Assembly: GCA_000727475.1 (NCBI GenBank)
Contig: KL647295.1
Coordinates: 2,316,476 to 2,380,475 of the forward strand
DNA length: 64,000 nucleotides
Reading direction: 5' to 3'
From: Sarcocystis neurona
Lineage: Eukaryota; Apicomplexa; Conoidasida; Eucoccidiorida; Sarcocystidae
Shown one piece after another: positions 38,601 to 49,478 of the stretch. The translations under genes and the position numbers were made by a program. A model generated the notes under the pieces. That model searched no databases and was not told the origin of the DNA. It was given only the letters and a program-made list of their open reading frames with translations. The stretch's first letter is position 1. Every line of letters begins with the position of its first letter.

Positions 38601-40758
38601 ACTATGCTATTGCTCTACGCATATGGGGGCGGAGCTTCTCGGAGTCGGCGAACTCTCAGCAACAAATCATTCTTCGGCTACACTCAAATCTTATCTGAAA
38701 CAAAAACGTATGTCTATTACTGAATCCTGAAGTGTACCAGGGGTCCTCAGCCTCTCGCTTTCTCTGCGTATAACGCAGGATACACAGCCCTACTCTTAAA
38801 CACCCACTCTACTCATTATCGAACACGACGAGTGTCGGGTCCATCCACTGAAGAGGAAGTGTTTGTCAGGTAGTCTCCGGCGCCGCGTGCTGCCACTCAG
38901 CCACTTTTGAAATGAATCGTTTTCCCCCTAACAGCGTTGTGCTTGGCCCGCACGTATACGTGAACTGCTGGTGTTAATGCTGAGAGGGAAGTAAGACTAG
39001 CAGAAGTGTACCTACACGAAACATATGTTAACTGGGGACGTACGCATTCATCTGTCCTGCGAGCCAACATCGTAGTGGACACCGTTTCTCCGTTGCCTCT
39101 TTGTAAAGTACTCGTTCCTGTAAACCAGCATAATGTCGCCTCTCCCTGAATGACGTCACCCTACGTTGTTGATGACGCTCGGTGTTATTTATAAAAAGGC
39201 ACATCACCTGAATGCCTGCGTCTGCCGGATGAACCTATCCGTCAGGAAAAGACCCTTGAGTCACAGAGCGACAGTCTACACAAAGGAATAGAAAGCTGCT
39301 GACATGAATACCTTTTTACGGTTGATTCTCCGCAGTGCTCTACCGTCGCGCGCAGCATCCACCACACTATCGCCTGCGCGCAGTGTCTGATTCTTAATCG
39401 CTAAAAGAGGCGGCGACCTGCGAGCCGCGTAACCCGACAGGCTATCTCCGCGGACGGGGCTGACGGAGACAACAGATTGTCGCGAAAATAGTCCGCAACG
39501 ATCAGCGTGCGTGTGTGCGTACACAGACTGCTCACACGGTGGATTCTACTACGGAACCCATCAGGAAAGGACCGCCGTCTGAATCTTTCCTCGGCTTGCG
39601 TATGACAATCCTTCAAGGCATTTATTTGTCACAATTCTGGTACGCCGTGCCCTTACGGAGTCAATGCAAACGTCCCCCCTACATAGGAGTTCCTGCTGTC
39701 AGTTTCATACGCGGACTTAACTGGAAAAGCCTCCCATAGCTACAAGTTACACAACTTGCCAAATACAGTCTCTCCGCTCGGGTTTCGCATCGTTCGCCGG
39801 CCACTGCTACTGTTCGTCGATTTCTAATGAAGTGCGCGGACTGTTGACTCGTAGGTCCAGTGAAGATGGTAGGAAAAAAGTGAATTACTTGTAAGATAGG
39901 CAGGAGGGTATTCAAAAAAACTGGAACACTCGACGTCTCAAGAGGACCGCACGCGGCACCGAGATACTAAGCGCTGTAGTGCCCCCCGGCATGCTGTCGC
40001 ATGCATGTGTCGGTGACAAGAGCTTGTCTTAATGTCACGGAAAAATACATGGCCACGCCTTATTTTATTGCCCAGTAAGATGGCACTTGTTCAAGGGGAT
40101 TGAACAATGAGACGACGCAAAATGGGAGGCATCAAGTTGTTTGATGCTAGATGCGGTGCGTTACGTGACGTAACACAGGAGAAGAAGCAGAGCTGGAAAA
40201 AGATGATGAAACGTTTGCAGGATCTGTGAATAAAAAAAAAACGTCTAGAGTATCCGCGTTGTGCACTTCTCCTAGTACCGCGTCGCGGCAGGTTCGTGGC
40301 CACACAGGTCCTTTTGGTTTAGTATAGCGCCGTTCTACGTGCATACAATCTAGACTGTGCAGCTTCATGTGTGCGTTTCCCCGGCATACTGTCGAGGTTA
40401 CGCAGGTGGTGGCCAGCCAGAAATTTTTTTCGTTTCTACTCGAGGTCAGGCGAGCTCGTTGGTGCGACTTCCTTATCGTGAGAGAATATTGGACGTAGTT
40501 CCGCTGTTCTGTTTTCTCGCACCCCAGCAGTACAGAACAATTCTACACTGTGCGGTGGCGTGATTACGCTTTTCTGCCACTCACGGAGGAGACAAGTAAC
40601 CCCTGTCGCATCAGTATATATCTATCACTTCAGACCTATCTTCCTGCATAGTCGCATACTACGTCAAGCAGGAGCCTTGGCACGCCAGCAGACGATTTCT
40701 GGGACCTTTTCGTCCCCGCCAGCGGTCGCTGCATCGTGCAATCAGCAGCAGCCCCGCA

Positions 40759-43700
40759 ATGGAGAAAACGCCGACGTCTGTTCGTGAGCCACCAGGTACT
40801 ACACCTGGCTCAGAAGGCAGCTGTCAGCAGCACATGCCGGAGAAAAGTGCGGAAAAGCCGCAACTTCAAATGAGTAAGCCTAGAACACCCTGATGCAGCC
40901 GAGTGTGTTAACGCAGCAATGCGTAGTGTCTGAGAGGATTGTCGCTGTTTTCTGGAGGGCAAGGGGCCCTCTCCTCTAATACAGCGCTTGAGCTGAGGAG
41001 TCGCTGAAACAGTGGCGATTGTCCAGAAAGAAACAGGTTATTTTAACGGAATTGTCGGTGTGCATTCTCCTTTGTGTCCTACTAGGTCCAACAAGCGAAT
41101 TTGTTTCCAGTCGTAGAGTACGCGTCCAGCGTTAAATATATGTAACCTACGAAGAGTCGTACAGTATGCACTGTACCAAACAAAAAGCGGGAAGACGACG
41201 CGACCTGGTCTTTATGAGTTTTGCAATGACGTATGCTGCAGGGCGGTGCACAAACTTGTACAGCGAGACGGAGCTCATACGGCTTCTTGGAGACTACATT
41301 GCCGATGTGAGTGTTCAAGACGTAAAGCAGACGCTAATTGAATACGTTCTATCCAAGAGATAATCGCATATTATGAATTCGCTCGTGGCAGACGCAGTCT
41401 TCACCGTGGTCAGTCCTGTTGTAACCTCCGGAGGCGGTGGTGTCGTCTTTCCATCTCAAGAGGGGTGAGGCACCGCATACAGCATGGTACACGCGCATGC
41501 CTGCTGTCTAGTAGGTATCACTTGCTGTACGCAGCAGCGTGTACGCGGTGTTTTTAGACCAGATCGTACAAGAAATTCTCAGGGTGCTTTTCTCTGCCAC
41601 ATGCTGACGGTGCACGCTGCCGCCCTGCCATTTGATGGAACCCCCCCTTGCGCGTTAGCTGCAGGGTGTGATGGTTCCATTTGCGTATGCTCAAGTGGCC
41701 ACTAATATATCTGATGCTTATTCATAATAGGGAAGATTCGTTGTTCCTTGTGCATGCATCTGTGCCGCGGCGTTAATGAACGGTTTTAGTACGGGGCACT
41801 TTAGTGTTTATAACTGCACGCCCGAGAGAACGCAGTCTTGTTCTTGATGAACGAGTAGGCTTTTAATTAGTTGGCGGAATGGCAGTCAAGAGCCTGATTT
41901 GGTGCTGTGTGCGGCTTGAACAATTCTGCGTGTGCTGTTCGCAGTGCATCACATTTCTGGGATACAAAGAAGATCGCTTTTTTTCGAATCTGCGGTTAGG
42001 TCTAGCATCGCTAGCCTGCTGTATTGCGGCGTACGCGTGCTTCGTCTTGCCACCTCTGGCGGATCCGAGACTGCTGCGACTCTGCATCGTACGTATCACA
42101 AGAGAGGCTTTTGCGCTTAAGCCTGACGCCATCGTTCGTACGTGCTTGTAACCGTACAGACGGACACGGGGCTTTGCAGCTGTGATAACCGTCTAGAGGT
42201 TCTGTTTTGTATTTTTCCGAAAGCTCTGTATTTGTGGAGTTGAGCAGTATTACCACAGCAGCGTATGCTGGATGACATACCAAACGTAGTGCAGTGATCT
42301 AAGCTCCTTATCCCCCCGGGTGTGGTGGAGCAGTTGGCAAGGCGATTGTGTGTACAGACTCAGGTATGACAGGCAGCTGCCCTGCTGCGCCATATAAATG
42401 AATAGCCCGATTGTATACCTAGTGCTCTGTTATGATCGTACACATCTTCTGCACCTGAGGGCAACCTGTTAATTTCTCTACGCCGCTACCATTTTAGATC
42501 TGATGTTGACAGCTAGTAGTATTATCGCGACTACTCACATGGTTTTGGATTTATGATGAAGTAGGCTTCGACAGCCAAGTTCTGAAAATTGCTTGCGTCG
42601 TTGCACACGGCACGATTCGCGGCCGTTTGTGCCTGCTCCGTTCTACTCCGTTCGTGGTGTCGTTTATCAGAACGTGTGCAGGCGTATACGAGTGTACGGG
42701 TCTACTGCAGTATTTACTAACTACGTAAGGAGGTTTTCTATAGAGCGTCATTGCAGCTTGTGAAATGATGGTCTTTTTGTAGTGGGTGCGTTTTGGTGCA
42801 GGTAGCGTTTTTTGGTACACTGTTGCTGCTGCTGGTCGTGGAGTCTATTTACGTTAAAAACGCCATCGCCTGTTTCAAAAACAAGGAGGTACGATTTGTG
42901 TGCGCCACGCACAGCTTGAGCGAGAGCACAGCCTGGTTTGATGTCGCGCGTCTATAAAAGTCGTGTGCATCTCGTCGTAAAAAGTTGAGAGCTTACGGTC
43001 AGCGCAGACTCTTGCATTTGTTCTGAAGATGGGAGGTGATGAAGTATTTTTACCCGTGGATGCGGGAATGAAAAGCTGCTGACGCTGGTGTGAGGGGTGG
43101 ACTACCGTGAACGATAGAGTCTATGCAATTGCAGACGACACCGCGACAGACGGTTCGTCAAGGCTGCCTACCTTGCACTTGCTTCCGTGGGCTGTGTGTG
43201 TAGGGAAGGTCGTTTTTCATTGACAGCCATCTAGACCGACGAAGCAAAGATCTGATTCTGGCCATTCGACAAAACAAAAATTCGCTTTCTACCTGCTCGA
43301 ACGTGGGCAAATTTTTTGATTGCGACGGGTAAGTGTGCGCGCGGCTATGAGGTTGGTTCGGAGACACAGTTGTTCACACATTCGAGGCCGCGCCGCACGA
43401 GTCACATGTGGATGTCGTACATCCACACATTTAGACGTGAATTTTACGCGGGTGCGCTTCTTGTTTGTTTAACGTGGTTGCAGAGCATTCACGTAAGTTG
43501 TGATGGGTTTCAGAACATAACCCCTGTTGGGGGCGGTCACCAAGGCAGTTCATTTTTTTTTTAGATCTTGGGAGGATTTCGTGGGCGAGAGTGACCAACG
43601 TCCGTCGTCGGTGAGGGTGCAAAACGCTTCCGTTTTTACAGGTATTTATTGATCGATACGGTCTACGAACACGTTTGGAAACTTCTCCAGGATTTTGAAC

Positions 43701-43765
43701 GCGGAATCACGGATACAAATAAAGGCGCTTCCATGTCAGCAAAGAAAAAGAAAAAGACCTTTTAG
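40759..43765 (+). CDS. SPCS2: Signal peptidase complex subunit 2 (SPC25)
   Basis: Six exons join in frame: 40759-40873, 41242-41306, 41945-42088, 42802-42888, 43204-43328 and 43642-43765 (TAG), giving 219 residues, close to the family's usual 200-230. SPC25 is a non-catalytic ER membrane subunit that helps signal peptidase act at the translocon. The order matches the family: an N-terminal segment (NLYSETELIRLL), the GYKEDRFFSN block just before membrane helix 1 (about residues 76-96), a short lumenal turn, helix 2 (VAFFGTLLLLLVV, about 109-121), then a cytosolic domain with VGKFFDCDG and the terminal stretch ending in KKKKKTF. The start is the ATG opening exon 1, which is Pro/Ser/Gln-rich and less conserved. 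The gene ends 39 bases before the stop of the convergent hydratase gene. Identity rests on recalled family patterns and seems secure. Confidence 0.88.
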
Positions 43766-43804
43766 GTGACAAAACTGAAGCTGCATGCGCCTTGCATTAG
43801 AACG

Positions 43805-46800
43805 TCACTCCACGGCCACTTGTGCGTCAACGAGGTTGACTGCGTACGCCACGAGAACCTCTCGTATCGATTGTGACACTGTGCCGTTCCCCTTCAGACC
43901 TATGAGGCTTTCTCGCATTGAATGAGGGGGAGTCTCGAACAGTTTCATTAGCGTTTCAATGGTTATTTGCCTAGCAGAATCGGCACTGGCCATGCCACGT
44001 TGTATACTCAGCCGCGTATCAGGAGAATTGATGGAAGATTTTTCGTGTGGACGTATCTATGACGTACACAGCCCATACCGTACGGGAGTGAATATACGGC
44101 CGAAACAGGTCGTGACGCCGGCGTCGCTGGAAGAGGTTCAGAGAGCGAGTTGCTGAGATTCTGAAGAGAGGCAGGGCAAAAATGCTAAAACGATAGGAAG
44201 GTTACATCCTAGCGTAGAAGCCGTCGTCCGTGTACGTCAGTACTCCCTGATCTAAGCAAACTGTATCCCCGGTGCTGCGGTTGACAACTTTGAAAAACAT
44301 CTTCTTTTCTTTACGCCGTTCGTGAATTTCTTTCGCCGTGCTCCACATCTGCACACGAAGCTCGTCTCCTGGCGTGACCGGCGCAGTGAATCTTCCGCTG
44401 ATGGAGCGAATTTTCGTGGGTTCATTGTCAAGGAGCGTCTGGACGATCGCTGAGCACATTTTATACCACACTGCTGACGTACAAGTTTCCCGTCACGGAT
44501 TGTTCCGCGGCGTCAGACTGGAATTCAACAGTGATGACAGTTCACAGCGGTTATACGTGGGTATACAGTCGTAGGTACTAAAATGCACGTCACACCACAC
44601 CCTTATTATCTATAGCGATATCGTGGCTTCGGGGGTGCTTTTCCGCAGTACACCCATATGCAAGTTCACTTCACAATCATTACAAATAGCGGTACGGCAA
44701 AAGCTTGATTTTCTACGTTGAAATGCAGAATGTACCGGCTTCAGCACCCACATCAGGATAAGCTGTAATGAGAACAACAGCCCGAAGACATGCTGCGTCT
44801 TAAGTTGGAAAGAGACCAAACCATGCGTGCCTCTGTAAGCGACGTCTGACTTGTAGTTGAATGTCCATATCGCAAAAGGCGTCATACATCAGGTAGCACA
44901 TGCAATACGAACACAGGTGGTCACACGTGAAGGAGGATGAACAGGTGTTTAGTTTCACCTTACCTTTCGGCGGCACGCCTCGTACACTGTTTTTGTGTAC
45001 TGACCTTTTGTTGCAATCCCGAAGCTACAAAGCCCGTGAAGTATCGGCCGCTTGAAGCCGCCCATTGCCGCCATCTGCTTGTCAACCTGACATACAACGA
45101 CTGCAAGAGACACCGTTCGGTATTTGGTATGCAATCGTACCGCTCGATTGTTTCCCGCACGCGTGGCGACACCGCGCATCACGCAGGGCCCAGTGTATGG
45201 CATTTGCTTGATATCAGGGCGAAAAGCGACTTTTCCAGTGGCATCCTGTGGCTTTCGAAAATGTACTAGTCTGCCAAACAACCGTCGGTGGCTCACGTGT
45301 AGAGGATTACGGTCTCCACTTAGCCTGTAAATGAGAGCCAGATTCTCAGGCGTCGTGACGTCACACGTCAGCCGATCAGCGAGTGAAACTGTGAGGCGAG
45401 GGCCAATATCTGAATCCACCGTTCTGACGGATGCTTCGCTGGCCTTCGACGGACGGGAGAAGTTGCCTGTGATACGCATACTCGGCACAAAGACTGCGGC
45501 ATGCTATAACAAATGTATTAAGTTTTTTCGAGATCCTTTCGTAGCCAAACACGTTTCAGTTGCAACTTTTTGCGTACGTTTGTAGGACGTGTTTGCACTC
45601 GTACGTACTCACACTTCTCTATCTAAAAAACCGGCGTGAGCAAACTCCTTGCGCGCGGACACCAATGATGGTTTCGCAGGGCGTTTGAACGGCCAGAGGT
45701 GTCTGGCACCGCTACGAGCACGCGTTCGAAGGTGTTCTCACCCAGGCCACGGATGAAAAGCGTGAACTCGTTCCGGCAAATGAGTAAGCCATCTTCTGCA
45801 ATACTGTCTACGTCGATGAACGGCCAGAGGTGTCTGGCACCGCTACGAGCACGCGTTCGAAGGTGTTCTCACCCAGGCCACGGATGAAAAGCGTGAACTC
45901 GTTCCGGCAAATGAGTAAGCCATCTTCTGCAATACTGTCTACGTCGATGGCTACAAGAGCCCCTGACTGACAAGAGACAAACGCAGATGATACACAAAAG
46001 CGCAGCTTCACCTAGACACGTACCAAACGGACTGCAGTAATGATCTACCGACGAAGGAGATGATAAAGCACTTTCTTACGGAACCTGCGTGTTTACCAGG
46101 AGCTCATAGATAGAGACATTCCAGTTGGGCACGTAGACTAGAGACTTCTTGCTATGCGGGTAAGCGCACGCATCGACTCTACCTCGGGTGAGTTTTTTTT
46201 TTTTCACTGTGCTCACTTTCTTATCAAGCACGTCACGAAGGACTCCCGTGTGACGCATGGTTTCAGCGGTCTCCCTCAAAGGACGAAACAGCCTCAGCTT
46301 GTGCTGCCCGTGCAGCAGCATCATGGGATTGAATTCCGGAAGCCCTACAAACGCGTTTGAAGCAAGTGTACGCACATGTGTACCATCTGCTCGATCTGTG
46401 GCATCCTAAGTTTCTTCGCTCCGTTCGCAGAATCAGCTTCTGCCCGACCCATGATGCAGTCGTCGGGACCGCTCGATATTCTGCAGGATGGTTTTCTGAT
46501 AGCTTGGGTACTTTGACGAGGAGAGTATCTCACCAGGACATTCTTGCAAGCCATCAAATATCGTGTTGAAACTGGGGAAGGTGGTGGCGAATGTCGGTAA
46601 GACTCTGAAGCCATCACTGTGATTCTCGTAGGTATAGCACAAATCTTTGTCGTCCAGTGGATTCTGAGTCGGAAAGGCGTACGGCCAGCAACCCGCAGTA
46701 ACAGTGGGTGAAATAATTACCGCTCGTGATGCTGACCCCTCTAACGTTAGAGGGATGGTGCGCACTTCGTCGATGAGATGCACATCTTTCATTGCCGTGG

Positions 46801-47083
46801 ACGAACCCCTACACAGCCGCCAAGCAGGTCTACACCTACTCACGCCGGAGGAAAGGCTCAGTATGTCTGCGGCCGTGGCACTCAGCCGCGGCCTCCTGCT
46901 GTTCTTGGTCGGCCGGTGTAGTAGGTACAAATAATATTTTTCAGCCTCTCTGCGTGAGTGCGATTATCAGGTGAAATGTGTGACAACATGCCCACCTGGC
47001 TGCATCCCACGCCTAGGGCATAGAGGATGCAATCGCGTTCTGTGTACGAACTCTCTGACACTCCAAGAGTATAGCCCACGCAG
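43805..47083 (-). CDS. (R)-enoyl-CoA hydratase 2, peroxisomal multifunctional enzyme type 2-like (5' end not found)
   Basis: Minus-strand exons: 47083-46996, 46663-46534, 46344-46217, 45966-45873, 45466-45297, 45086-45005, 44470-44206 and 43970-43805. All join in phase; about 373 residues are seen. The product resembles the MaoC/hot-dog hydratase part of MFE-2 (HSD17B4), which hydrates trans-2-enoyl-CoA in beta-oxidation. Landmarks in order are YTERDCILYALGVG, LPTFATTFPSF, MMLLHGQHKL, VLDKKSGALV, the active-site motif YRLSGDRNPLH (catalytic Asp and His present), FKRPILHGLCSFG, and SGRFTAPVTPGDELRVQMW. No dehydrogenase domain is seen upstream within reach; the start exon is missing from my model. 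If the last intron is not removed, the protein ends at ARM (stop at 44202); if spliced, 54 more residues end in AVE. Neither end is a PTS1. An exact 131-bp duplication covers the exon at 45873. Confidence 0.87.
45686..45949. repeat. Exact 131-bp tandem duplication across an exon/intron border
   Basis: Bases 45686-45816 recur without a mismatch as 45817-45947. On the minus strand each unit holds the 3' part of a hydratase exon, its GTGAGA donor and the first bases of the intron. The copy met first by the transcript (45817-45947) still gives a complete exon from the acceptor at 45967 to the donor at 45872. The second copy has no acceptor and would be removed with the intron. Use of the second donor instead would shift the frame and reach a stop soon after the first unit. 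Confidence 0.95.
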
Positions 47084-49478
47084 CTGTCTCGAAGTACCTA
47101 GTACAGAAACGTTTCACAGAGTTGAACAAATGACACATGGCGGGACTCAATCGGACGCGAAGGCTTCATCTGTCTCGCTGCTTGTCTTATACTAACGGAC
47201 AAGCGCACGTCATAAACGAGCATCGCCGAGAATGGTAAAGATAGCATTCGGGAACGTTACTATTCGGTGGCCACGGAAAGCAGACTTATAGTTGACGAAC
47301 GCGTACCTTCTGAGGCTTCATCGTCCACCACATGGAAAAAGTATAAGTTTCAATGCAGAAGGGATTTTAGCGGCCCCTCCCTAATACCTTCGAGTGCTGC
47401 GGCACAGCATTAGCCGTGCCATAGTTGGGCTAACATGGAAAGTTCAGCAAGAGAATTGTCCCCGACCGCCTCCCCTATTCCTGTGTGAGAACTTTACACT
47501 CTTATTCTTTCCTGCGTTGGCCGTTTTGCTGCACGTAGTGTTTTTTTCGCTGGTAACTCCCGCGATCGCCTAATTCAAACCAATGCAGCCTATCCTGTGG
47601 TTTGGGGCAGTTGTCGCTGACGTTCTCGGAGGGACGATGCCGCTACACCATGGGAAGACGAAAATAACACGATAAACAAGAATCAGTGTTTGCAGGATGG
47701 AGTCTCTGAACGAGCAAGAGTTTAAAACTTGAGTTTTTGGCCTCAACGTCATTTGGCACGGGCATGCTCGGTGGGTGCTTGGACTGCTCTGGCCCGCAGG
47801 CGCTCGAAGACTTGAGATATTCGCCAAAACTCCGATCCTTAAGCTCCCCAACGCCTTCTCACAAAGGCACGCAGTAAGAGTTGCCGGTCCAGTGTCATAC
47901 GTCACTACTGGGTAAAAAGCGGCGGAAGACCGCGTTCACAAAAGCGCAGCATTGTTTGGTGGTGCGGCACGCGTTAAGACTTCACAGTTTTCGTTACGTA
48001 TGTCATATGTCACTCCCCTGTTAAAACGGCGAAAAACCTCTTTCACGACAGAGTGGTAAGATTTTGGGTTGAGGTTCTCCTGACGCTGGATTGTAGGTTT
48101 TGCTGGTCTGGAGCGTCCCACCCTAGCGAAAGCTTTAAACAGCGTCGTACTTCCTTTCTGGCGCGTCCATCATGCCGTGCTGCACAGGCGCTCGTCGCCT
48201 CCACCGAATACATGTGTCAAAGGCACACTCCAAAAGCAGGGGTCTATTCAGGTGCTGTGGTCCTCGAATGGCGCATATTGCTTGCAATAAAGAGAATGGG
48301 TACTGTCTTTGGAGAAAGGGTGACTTGCTGTCAACAGGTAATGCGTCCACCAGATTTCAGCGAGCCTGCGGGCGCTAATGTATGTATTCTTTACATTCAG
48401 CAACACTAAAAAATTACGCGTGTCGGTGAGTGCAGGGCCAAGACGTACAGAGTGCACCACTCACTCTGCTTTGTTGGATAGAGGCACCGGTTTACTTTCT
48501 CATCACTTCGTTGGCAACGTGCGACGTGGTGCTTCTGCATAAAAGTAGTGATTAGGGAAGTGAAACGCCGTGTGTGTATACCCTTATATATATATACATA
48601 CGTATGTGAGTATGTATGTGTAGAGCATGACTACATCTGAGCCGCCCTCCCCTATTGAGCGCGGTTTATGCGTGACTTACCGAAGCAGAAGCAAAGCCAT
48701 AAACTTGACCGTAACTTCTGAGATATTTAGTCCTGTTTTTTTTTTTGCGTAGTACAGGCTCTTTGAATATCCGCAGTGATGGAATACGTTGCACACCATA
48801 AAAATAAAGAGCACTACTTGTTTTCTCAGTAGGTCCACCTATATCACCGATGTCACTTGAAAAACGTATTTATTAGCGTAGGCCTGAAGTCGACTTGGAA
48901 GCTTATGCATCGTTATCAGGAAATACGTGCCAACGCTTGGCGCTGCCGCCCGCTCCAGCGTAGCTATCATCCTTCATGTCACCGCTTACAAAACCTCAAT
49001 CTGAGTCGTCACAACGTAGGTACTTGGCATCAAGAATTGTGTATCGCTGTTTTGCGCCGAAAGAATTATGGCATACGCCACCGTTGTGTACATGGCAGCA
49101 ACGTATTCTGCCCCCATCAGGTTGGCAGCGGCTAACCCCCAGAAAACAATCCGGGATTGCAGGCCAAGGGAGTCAACATATCCAGGTGGTTAGTCCTTTC
49201 CGGGGGAACTTTTGACGTAAAACCAAAGGAAATTGATTTGAACTTGAACTTGTGAAGCGGCGTTGTTGTACACTGTCCCCCGAAGAAAAGCGCACAACTA
49301 CGTTTCAGAGTCACTTTTTTTCAACGGTCCTTTCATGAACCTTCCGATGAGCTTTCGCGACCAGACCTGACATACTGCGAATTGCACTCCGCTTCTGCAG
49401 AGCGGCGAACAGCCGTTCACGACTTCGTACCGGCGATCCCACGTACTGTGGAGCGCCACCACGTACGCTGGTGCTCAG
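47084..49478. other. Region upstream of the hydratase gene and downstream of the transporter
   Basis: It should contain the missing first exon or exons and promoter of the hydratase, and the 3' untranslated region of the transporter. A hydrophobic minus-strand frame at about 48985-49190 (contains GLQSRIVFWGLAAANLMG and ends at a TAA) looks membrane-like, but it has no acceptor in a suitable place and I cannot attach it to either gene. A TA/TG microsatellite lies at 48584-48620. Confidence 0.4.
48584..48620. repeat. TA/TATG microsatellite
   Basis: TATATATATA followed by TACG and TATG steps in non-coding DNA. Confidence 0.85.

Larger units (their letters stand above)
24545..40758. other. 16-kb gene-poor stretch
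   Basis: I find no exon set that joins in phase and no recognisable domain. Open frames reach about 120-160 codons (28177-28503, 29334-29693, 31154-31633, 33534-33890 and others), which chance predicts for this much DNA. A minus-strand frame at 25238-25471 has a Val/Pro/Thr-rich end resembling exon 2 of family gene 1, but no partner exons were found. The stretch contains a CA microsatellite (37644-37685), a GT-rich run (38281-38367) and a diverged direct repeat (38425-38600). Confidence 0.5.

Noticed and set aside
38239..38601. Cys/Val/His-rich frames on both strands
   Set aside because: Artefact of GT/CA simple sequence.
43805..43993. Separate small gene starting MASADSARQ on the minus strand
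   Set aside because: The part after TTCTGCTAG joins exactly in phase to the hydratase exon ending at 44206, so it is better read as that gene's last exon.
45687..46011. The 131-bp duplication as a gene-killing frameshift in the hydratase
   Set aside because: The exon copy met first keeps its own acceptor and donor; the second copy can be spliced out, so the frame is preserved.
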